From NCBI GenBank assembly GCA_003231035.1, contig QIHU01000243.1:1-5004 (forward strand): a stretch of 5,004 nucleotides of DNA, given 5' to 3'. The DNA comes from Acidobacteriota bacterium. Lineage in GTDB: Bacteria > Acidobacteriota > Thermoanaerobaculia > Multivoradales > SZUA-115. Of the stretch, positions 1-5,004 are shown piece after piece; the stretch's first letter is position 1; each line of letters starts with the position of its first letter. The notes below the pieces were generated by a model that saw only the letters and a list, made by a program, of their open reading frames with translations, did not search any database and was not told where the DNA came from. A program made the translations under genes and the position numbers.

Positions 1-1533
1 CCAGCCGTCGCCCTCTCCTTCGCCGCCGATGGCGAGCGGCACCACGGTTCTGCCCGGGCCGCCGCCGAGCAGTGCCAACTCGGCGCGCAGTGCCGAACGG
101 TTCCGGGTGGGGCGTTGCCGGTGGTGCCACAGCAGCCGGTCGAGGACGAAGACGGCGCCGCCGAGGAAGATCATCATGGTGATCGAAGAGCCCAGCCACT
201 TCACCCAGGAGCGCTCGAAGAGGTAGAGGCTGAACCAGAAAATGACGCTGACCAGCCCCACCGCCAGCTCGCGGTGCCAGATGAGGCGGTGGAAGAGGCG
301 GTAGAGCAGCCCCATCAAGAGACCGAAGAGCAGGACCGGAATGAACATCAGCGGGACGCCGAAGTCGACGTACGACTCCGCCGCGTAGCCGAAGGCGATG
401 CTCGTGTTGGCTTCGGCCCCGGCCACCCAGACGCCCGAGTAGGTGCGCACCAGTTCGCTGTCCGAGGCGAGCACCGCTTTGTCTCGGAAGAACAGTCGCG
501 GAGTGAAGATGTGCTTGACGGCGGCACCGAGAATGCGCCCGTTCTCGTGTGGCAGGATGGAGGGGACTCGTTTCAGAGCCAGCGCCGGGTAGTAGATGGC
601 CCACAAGCGGTGGACGAAGAAGTCGGCGTCAGTGAGGATTTTCTCGGGCCCTTTCTTGAGCCATTCACCGGAGAGCGAAGCGACCCGCTCGGCCCGCTCC
701 ACGCGTGAATCGCCCAGGGCTTCCAGTCGAATTTCGGCCCGGTAGGTGGTGCGAATTCCCAGCCACAGGAGGCCCAGGAGGAGAGTACCGGCGGCGAGTG
801 CGCCGACTTGCAGCCAGTCGCGCAGCTTGCGGCTGTCGAACTGTTCGAGCAGGACTAGGGCGAGGAACATCAGCGGTTCACGAAAGCTGGCGAAGTAGCC
901 GGTGAAGCCGAGCACCATTTCTAGCGTCAGCAGCGCTCCGATTTTCGGCCACTGGAAGCGTGGTGTGCTGAAACGGCGAAACAGCAGATACAGCAGCACG
1001 TAGCGGATCGAACTCAGCGCCAGAATGCCTTGGGTCAAGACACTGAACCGCCAGGCCAAGGGTTGCACCAGACCAATACCGGCGGTGGTGATGGCATAAC
1101 CGAGGAGAACGGGGGTGAGGGCGCTGGCGAAGGCGGGCCGTCCGTGGCGTCGGCTGGCGGGGCCGAAGCGCATCCCTAAGGTCAAGCCGGCGAGCAGAGC
1201 GAGCAGGCAGCCGAGACCGATGAGCACCATCGGCCGGTAGTCGGAGAGCAACACCGCTTCCACCGCCCTGCCGGTGAAGCCGTAGTAGAGCAGGCCGGAG
1301 GTGACCTGAAACCACTGGAAGGTCAGCGCCAGCGCCAATACCGGAGGGCCTTCGTCGTCGCTCAGGTAGTGCCAGATCAAGGCCAGGACGAGGATGCAGG
1401 GGGCGGCGATCCAGTCCTTGCAAAGGAGCCAGGCGAGCAACGCCACCGGGATGGCGAGGGTCAACAGCTTGGAGCGGGCGAGCGTGCTCACCGTGGACAT
1501 TTCGGCGCGGCGGCGCAGGGCTAGGGTGGTCAT
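1..1533 (-). CDS. Putative Wzy-like O-antigen/oligosaccharide repeat-unit polymerase, 3'-truncated by the window edge
   Basis: Reading the minus strand from ATG 1533-1531 gives 511 uninterrupted codons to the left edge, with no stop and no frameshift. The product is an inner-membrane protein with about 11-12 hydrophobic segments: residues 18-186 hold about six, 198-231 and 243-261 two to three, then a long soluble loop at about 262-391, then three more spans (392-411, 422-440, 449-466) and a basic tail. This layout (many helices, one large late periplasmic loop) is typical of Wzy polymerases, which join undecaprenyl-linked repeat units in the periplasm. The loop end reads IAFGYAAESYVDFG (379-392) directly before a helix, resembling the G-x-x-x-E-x-Y-x-x-FG segment often seen in Wzy-like proteins; ASFREPLMF (215-223) is a second familiar-looking segment. 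The start could instead be ATG 1500-1498 (500 codons); neither has a strong ribosome site. Position immediately after the flippase supports the call. Wzy proteins diverge strongly, so an O-antigen-ligase-like role cannot be excluded. Confidence 0.8.
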   Translation of the reverse strand, partial: MTTLALRRRAEMSTVSTLARSKLLTLAIPVALLAWLLCKDWIAAPCILVLALIWHYLSDDEGPPVLALALTFQWFQVTSGLLYYGFTGRAVEAVLLSDYRPMVLIGLGCLLALLAGLTLGMRFGPASRRHGRPAFASALTPVLLGYAITTAGIGLVQPLAWRFSVLTQGILALSSIRYVLLYLLFRRFSTPRFQWPKIGALLTLEMVLGFTGYFASFREPLMFLALVLLEQFDSRKLRDWLQVGALAAGTLLLGLLWLGIRTTYRAEIRLEALGDSRVERAERVASLSGEWLKKGPEKILTDADFFVHRLWAIYYPALALKRVPSILPHENGRILGAAVKHIFTPRLFFRDKAVLASDSELVRTYSGVWVAGAEANTSIAFGYAAESYVDFGVPLMFIPVLLFGLLMGLLYRLFHRLIWHRELAVGLVSVIFWFSLYLFERSWVKWLGSSITMMIFLGGAVFVLDRLLWHHRQRPTRNRSALRAELALLGGGPGRTVVPLAIGGEGEGDGW

Positions 1534-1550
1534 CAGGATCGCTTGCTCAT
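1533..1550 (-). other. Five-codon mini-ORF bridging the flippase stop and the polymerase start
   Basis: An ATG at 1550-1548 overlaps the flippase stop as ATGA, encodes only MSKRS and ends in a TGA (1535-1533) that overlaps the polymerase ATG as TGATG. It could pass terminating ribosomes from one gene to the next across the 13-nt gap. It may equally be chance; a GGATGAG purine-rich stretch here could also act as a weak, rather distant ribosome site for the polymerase. Confidence 0.3.
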
Positions 1551-3052
1551 CCAGGGTGCGGTGGGCTGGGCAGCCGCAGCCAGCGCAAGAGGTGTTCGCC
1601 GCGCGGCAGCTGTGCCAAAACGCCAGCCAGGTAGCCGGGGAAGAGAACCCGTAGGGCGACGCCGGCCGCCAGGCAGAAGGTCGGTGCGGTTAACGCCAGT
1701 CTACCCGGTGGTGAGGGGAGCTCGACGATTGAACATAGAGCCCACCAGCCAGCGGTGGCGACGGCGGCAGTGGTGATCGGCACCAGCAGGGCGGAACGGG
1801 TCCACCCTGGGCGCAGATACTTCGAGGCCAGGCCGAGCGCCGTGGCGGCAGCCACCAGCTGGCCACCGGCGACCGCCCAGGCGTAGCCTTCGATGCCTCC
1901 ACCGTAGGCGGCGACGGCGATCATCGGCAGCCCCAGACAGGCGGTTAGGAAGTTGAGCAGGAAGACCTTGCGCAGCCGATTCTGGGCCAGGATGACGCTG
2001 GAGGCAGCGGTGAAGGTGACCACGGCGAGGCCGATCAAGGCCCCCGGCCAGAGCAGTGGGTCGGCTGCCTCCCAGCGTTGACTGTAGAGCACCCGCGAGA
2101 CGGTCCGCCCTTCCAGCCCTAGGTAGACGGCGCCGCCGATCGAGAGCAGCAGCACCGCCTGGATCAGGGCGGTCGAGTAGGTGGCGAAGCGCTTTCGGTC
2201 GTCGGCGAAGCGGGGCAGGAGGGGGTAGGCGGTGTCCACTAGGACCGACATCACCCGACCGACCGAAGTGTTGAACAGGGCGATGGCCCGGTTGAGGAGT
2301 CCCATCGCTCCAAAGCCGAGCAGCGCCGGCAAGAGGGCAGCTTCGAGGGCGGTGCGCGAGACCCGCAGGCCGGTCGAACCCGCCTGTTGGATGCCGAAGG
2401 CGAGGGCCGGCCGGTAGCTCTTCCAGGATGGCCAGCGCCACCAGCCGGGGCCGGGACGCCAGCGGGCGAAGAAGAGAATCTCCACCGTTAGCGGGATCGC
2501 CAAAACGACGTTGTTGGCCAGCACGATGGCCCAAGCGCCGCCGCCCGCCAGGCCGACGGCGAGGCTGGTGGTGACGCCGGCGAGAGTTCCAATGACGTGG
2601 GCTACTCGCAACCGTCGGAAGTCCATCTCGCGGCGCAGCATGGCGGTGCGCAGCTGACCGGGCCAGTCGATCAAGAGTCCCAGGGCGCCGACGTGCAACA
2701 GCGGCGCGATCGGCCGGTAGGTGGGTAGGAACCAACACAGACCGGCCAGGCCATGGGTCAGCAAGCTCAAGCCGGCTTGGATCCACATGCCGGCCGAGAA
2801 ATGGAGCCGCCAATCGGGTTCGACCCCTTCCGGCAATTGCAGCGCTTGGGCCATGAAGGCGGAGCAGGAGAGGGCGTTGATCAGCCCCAGGAGGCCGGCC
2901 ACGGCTGCCGCCCGCCCGTACTCGGCCGGCGGGATGATGCGCACCAGGACCAGCATGGCTCCGAAGGTAACCAGGGTTTGAATCACCTGGAAGGAGGAGT
3001 TCCAGAAGATCCCCTTGCCGACCAGAGAGCGGTAGCCGTCTTCTTGGCTCAC
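1547..3052 (-). CDS. Wzx-type polysaccharide flippase (MOP superfamily, WzxC/RfbX-like)
   Basis: This is a complete 501-residue, very hydrophobic inner-membrane protein with roughly 12-14 predicted membrane segments, the usual length for Wzx/PST transporters (about 420-510). Family-like features are an N-terminal K-G-x-x-W before the first helix (residues 13-17), R-I-I-P-P-A-E-Y-G after helix 1 (38-46), the R-R-E-M-D-F-R-R-L loop (140-148), and a mid-protein segment with G-L-L-N-R (251-255) and a later YPLLPRFADD (276-285). These suit export of lipid-linked oligosaccharide repeat units from the cytoplasmic to the periplasmic face. The GTG start is well fixed: an in-frame TAG lies one codon upstream (3058-3056), and the next methionine is too far inside helix 1. 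No strong Shine-Dalgarno site is visible, and the GTG overlaps the methyltransferase stop (GTGA), which suggests translational coupling. The C-terminal tail is short and proline-rich. A lipid II flippase (MurJ) is less likely given the motifs and the neighbours. Confidence 0.92.
   Translation of the reverse strand: MSQEDGYRSLVGKGIFWNSSFQVIQTLVTFGAMLVLVRIIPPAEYGRAAAVAGLLGLINALSCSAFMAQALQLPEGVEPDWRLHFSAGMWIQAGLSLLTHGLAGLCWFLPTYRPIAPLLHVGALGLLIDWPGQLRTAMLRREMDFRRLRVAHVIGTLAGVTTSLAVGLAGGGAWAIVLANNVVLAIPLTVEILFFARWRPGPGWWRWPSWKSYRPALAFGIQQAGSTGLRVSRTALEAALLPALLGFGAMGLLNRAIALFNTSVGRVMSVLVDTAYPLLPRFADDRKRFATYSTALIQAVLLLSIGGAVYLGLEGRTVSRVLYSQRWEAADPLLWPGALIGLAVVTFTAASSVILAQNRLRKVFLLNFLTACLGLPMIAVAAYGGGIEGYAWAVAGGQLVAAATALGLASKYLRPGWTRSALLVPITTAAVATAGWWALCSIVELPSPPGRLALTAPTFCLAAGVALRVLFPGYLAGVLAQLPRGEHLLRWLRLPSPPHPG
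3049..3052 (-). promoter_or_regulatory. GTGA stop/start overlap coupling methyltransferase and flippase
   Basis: The TGA stop of the methyltransferase (3051-3049) shares two bases with the GTG start of the flippase (3052-3050). An in-frame TAG at 3058-3056 prevents any upstream extension of the flippase, so this start is fixed by the sequence. There is no clear Shine-Dalgarno site, only a weak GGGCG further upstream, which fits initiation by ribosomes that have just terminated. Confidence 0.7.
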
Positions 3053-3672
3053 CCGCTAGCGCCCGCGATGTCGGCGACTCTCTCGTCCGCGATTCTCTCG
3101 ACCACGGTCAGGCTGTCGGCGCTGTCGATGGGCCGGAAGCGCGGGTCGGGGAGGATCATCTCGGCGGTGAAGCGGACACTGTCGAGATCGGGCCGTTCGG
3201 GGACGCTGCGCGAGTCGTGGAGGGCGACCAACCCTCCGGGCGCGATGCGTGGGCTCCAGTCGTGCCAATCGCGCTCGATGCCCGCCCAGGAGTGATCGCC
3301 GTCGACGAACAAGAAGTCGATCGGGCGATCCCCCCACTCGGCGGCGGCCTCGTGGCTCAGCTGGCGCAGCAGACGCGCCTTGCCGCGCCGGTGGCGGCGC
3401 AACTCGGCGAGCGCGATTCGGCGCTCGAAGCTGATTCCCAGCCGCCCCTTCGGATGCGGGTCAATGCCGACGATCTCGCCGTTCTCACTCATCACTGAAC
3501 GCAGCAGGCCGGTGTTGACCCCGTGCATGACCCCAATCTCGACCAGGGCGCGGCGCCCCGCGGCGTGGCGTGCCAGGCAGTCGCGTTCGGCGGCGGTGGT
3601 CTGCGTGTCAGCCGCGCGCAGACCGAGCCGGTAGAGCAGGAAACGAGCGGCGCTGCCCTCGAACCATCGCAT
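3049..3672 (-). CDS. Class I SAM-dependent methyltransferase (Methyltransf_24-like)
   Basis: This is a complete 207-residue cytoplasmic protein without membrane segments or a signal peptide. The SAM-binding motif I is the glycine-containing segment VEIGVMHGVNT at residues 44-54, followed by the acidic end of strand 2 in IVGIDP at 67-72. The segment around residues 119-153 carries DFLFVDGDHSWAGIERD, then a PGG turn and LHD; this FVDGDHS...PGG...HD pattern is typical of the Methyltransf_24 group, in which the aspartate/histidine residues often bind a metal or the acceptor. The ATG start is the only good one, since the next methionine is at residue 49, inside motif I. A GAGG at 3685-3682 is well spaced, and AGGAG abuts the start. 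Its TGA stop overlaps the GTG of the flippase. Genes of this type in polysaccharide clusters commonly methylate a sugar hydroxyl of the repeat unit or chain end; that role is inferred from context, and the acceptor cannot be read from the sequence. Confidence 0.88.
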   Translation of the reverse strand: MRWFEGSAARFLLYRLGLRAADTQTTAAERDCLARHAAGRRALVEIGVMHGVNTGLLRSVMSENGEIVGIDPHPKGRLGISFERRIALAELRRHRRGKARLLRQLSHEAAAEWGDRPIDFLFVDGDHSWAGIERDWHDWSPRIAPGGLVALHDSRSVPERPDLDSVRFTAEMILPDPRFRPIDSADSLTVVERIADERVADIAGASG

Positions 3673-3677
3673 GCTCC

Positions 3678-5004
3678 TCAGCCTCGCTCGCGGGCGCTGA
3701 GGTGGGTAGGTAGATCGCGGTGATAGATCTCGTAGACGTAGAGGGCGGCGAGCACTTGTACCGGGCCGACCCCTTGGTCGAGCCAGACCTTGACCGCGGT
3801 GGTGACCGCTTCACGGCCTAGAATCTCGCAGCACAGCGAGTCGGGTGCGAGGATCACCCCTTCGATGCGCCGCCGCGTTTCCGGCTGCCGCCAGTGGGTT
3901 TCTTCGTCGAAATAGGAACGGACTCTTGGGGCTAGATCGACGCCGATCCGGGAGAGCCACGGCTGTGCCTTGCGGGAAACCAAGCGGCGTGCCCGCTCTG
4001 CCTGCACTCTCCATTTTGGCGTCAAGATGGGCAGCCCGGTGGTCTGCTCCGGGATGGCGAAGAGCCGCGGGTAGCTGGTGCGCAGCATACGGTGGTAGAG
4101 GTCGATACGGGTGTCGCCGTCGAAGCTGGAAAAGAAATCGAAAAGCTGGTAATCGAGGAATGGGGTGCGGACGCGCATCCAGGGTATGTAAGCCTGAAAG
4201 ATCCGATGGATCGCCTGCGGCAGCTTGTGGTTGAACATGGTGAAGTAACCCGGCGTGCCGGCGAGTTGGCCCAGCTGGTCGCTGGCCCAGCTCAGAGCGC
4301 GTTCCAAAGTCCAGCCCAGCGGCGAGCCGCTAAAGGGAATCGCGGCGAGCAAGCTGGCGCCATCGCGCACCGCGTCGAAGGTGTTGCCGCAGACCATATC
4401 GCCGAGGTAGCCCGAGAGGTGGAGGTCGAGCTGGCGCAGCACCGGCAGGCACTCCATGTGCAGCAGGTCGGTCAACTGGATCAGGCCATCAGTGGCCTGG
4501 ATGTGGACGCCGCGCCGATCCAGCCAATCGGGCGGCTTCTCTTCGTAGAGAGGGACGAACTTCCACTCGGCACCGGCGGTTCGCGCCGCTTGACGGGCGT
4601 AGAGCGCGTCGTCGCAACCCTCCATGCCGTAGCTCACCGCCGTCCACGCTGAACCTTGCGCCCTGGCTTCGGCCATGATCGCTCGGCTGTCGAGGCCGCC
4701 GGAGAGGGTCTGGCCGGGGTGCTCGGCTCCACCGAGTCGACGGGCCACCGCCTGGCGCCAGAGTTCACGGGCCTGTTCGATCCGCTCGTCGCGGTCCTTG
4801 GGGGAGCCTCCTCCAACGAGGCTGGAGGAGTTCGGCCAACTCACCGTGCGCCGCTGGCTGAGGTCGCCGTCTTGGAGGACCACCGTCGAGCCCCCGGCGA
4901 CCATCTTGACCCTGGCCACGTTGGTGCGGTCGGCGAGCCGGAAGCCGCCGAAGCTGACCGCTTCGCGCAGGGCTTCGGGATCGGGGGCGGGGTCGATACC
5001 GGGA
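3678..5004 (-). CDS. Asparagine-synthase-family glutamine-dependent amidotransferase, 5'-truncated by the window edge
   Basis: The visible part is 441 residues plus a TGA stop; the frame stays open to the right edge (first complete codon at 5003-5001), so the N-terminal glutaminase (Ntn) domain, usually about 200 residues, is mostly outside. Visible residues 1-55 look like the end of that domain, and the rest is the ATP-pyrophosphatase synthetase domain. The PP-loop SGGLDSR lies at visible residues 101-107 (nt 4703-4683) and binds ATP. A second family-like motif, SGYLGDMVCG, follows at about 187-196, and RTPFLD at 279-284 matches the conserved R-x-PFLD segment. A GTG at 4919 could be mistaken for a start, but clear family sequence continues upstream of it. 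The family adenylates a carboxylate and transfers ammonia from glutamine to it. The setting beside a flippase and a polymerase suggests amidation of a sugar carboxylate in a surface glycan (as proposed for WbpS-type proteins) rather than free asparagine synthesis; this substrate is inferred. The family call is strong, the substrate unknown. It precedes the methyltransferase by only 5 nt. Confidence 0.92.
   Translation of the reverse strand, partial: PGIDPAPDPEALREAVSFGGFRLADRTNVARVKMVAGGSTVVLQDGDLSQRRTVSWPNSSSLVGGGSPKDRDERIEQARELWRQAVARRLGGAEHPGQTLSGGLDSRAIMAEARAQGSAWTAVSYGMEGCDDALYARQAARTAGAEWKFVPLYEEKPPDWLDRRGVHIQATDGLIQLTDLLHMECLPVLRQLDLHLSGYLGDMVCGNTFDAVRDGASLLAAIPFSGSPLGWTLERALSWASDQLGQLAGTPGYFTMFNHKLPQAIHRIFQAYIPWMRVRTPFLDYQLFDFFSSFDGDTRIDLYHRMLRTSYPRLFAIPEQTTGLPILTPKWRVQAERARRLVSRKAQPWLSRIGVDLAPRVRSYFDEETHWRQPETRRRIEGVILAPDSLCCEILGREAVTTAVKVWLDQGVGPVQVLAALYVYEIYHRDLPTHLSARERG
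3682..3685 (-). promoter_or_regulatory. Ribosome binding site of the methyltransferase gene
   Basis: The minus strand carries GAGG nine bases before the ATG, inside the last codons of the amidotransferase gene; a second purine run, AGGAG (3678-3674), overlaps that gene's stop codon but sits only one base from the ATG. The first is better spaced. The layout indicates that the two genes are translated from the same message. Confidence 0.5.

Noticed and set aside
115..708. Plus-strand open frame of 197 residues, strongly acidic and rich in Glu, Asp and Val
   Set aside because: It is antisense to the polymerase gene; its composition is that expected from the complement of GC-rich coding sequence, and no domain is recognisable.
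878..1423. Minus-strand open frame of 181 residues
   Set aside because: It is a shifted frame within the polymerase gene; the polymerase frame is longer, hydrophobic in a regular pattern and continues on both sides.
1701..2813. Minus-strand open frame of 370 residues, rich in Arg, Pro and Gly
   Set aside because: It lies out of frame inside the flippase gene, has low-complexity composition typical of a shifted frame in GC-rich DNA, and the flippase frame has clear family motifs throughout.
2753..3295. Plus-strand open frame of 180 residues spanning the flippase/methyltransferase junction
   Set aside because: It is antisense to two well-supported genes and has no recognisable domain.
4092..4652. 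Plus-strand open frame of 186 residues
   Set aside because: It is antisense to the amidotransferase synthetase domain, which carries the recognisable motifs; no domain or ribosome site supports it.
4917..4919. GTG as a true start for the amidotransferase
   Set aside because: Sequence upstream of it (GGFRLADRTN) continues the family pattern, and the frame is open to the edge; a start here would remove the glutaminase domain and leave no room for it.
1..5004. CRISPR arrays, insertion sequences, tRNA or rRNA genes, terminators and long repeats
   Set aside because: Coding sequence fills the window, with no regularly spaced repeats, transposase frames, terminal inverted repeats or hairpin-plus-T-run terminators seen on reading; a computed repeat search was not possible.

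Overview
The window is a tightly packed, single-strand (minus) stretch of a bacterial cell-surface polysaccharide cluster. It reads, in the direction of transcription from the right edge to the left edge: an asparagine-synthase-type amidotransferase (5' end outside the window), a class I SAM-dependent methyltransferase, a Wzx-type lipid-linked oligosaccharide flippase of the MOP superfamily, and a large multi-membrane-span protein that looks like a Wzy-type O-antigen/repeat-unit polymerase (3' end outside the window). DNA is GC-rich by eye with strong G/C preference at third codon positions. The gene set suggests a high-GC bacterium making an exported heteropolysaccharide by the Wzx/Wzy route, most likely Gram-negative (inference). 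I cannot name the taxon from the sequence.

Layout: 5004-3678 amidotransferase; 5-nt gap; 3672-3049 methyltransferase; 4-nt GTGA overlap; 3052-1547 flippase; 13-nt gap; 1533-1 putative polymerase, open to the window edge. Almost every base is coding. There is no intergenic space big enough for a promoter or terminator, so the four genes are probably one part of a longer operon that begins beyond the right edge and continues past the left edge. No tRNA, rRNA, CRISPR, insertion sequence or notable repeat was seen.

How they may work together (inference from families): cytoplasmic enzymes decorate the sugar repeat unit or its precursor (amidation of a carboxyl group by the amidotransferase, methylation by the methyltransferase), the flippase moves the undecaprenyl-linked unit across the inner membrane, and the polymerase joins units on the outer face. 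No glycosyltransferase, initiating phosphotransferase or chain-length regulator is present in this window, so those would have to lie in the flanks.

The main point easily missed is the polymerase gene: its reading frame stays open for 511 codons to the window edge and occupies nearly a third of the window, although several overlapping frames there give plausible-looking but spurious ORFs. I found no sign of a radically new system; the interest lies in the substrate chemistry of the two modifying enzymes and the divergent polymerase.
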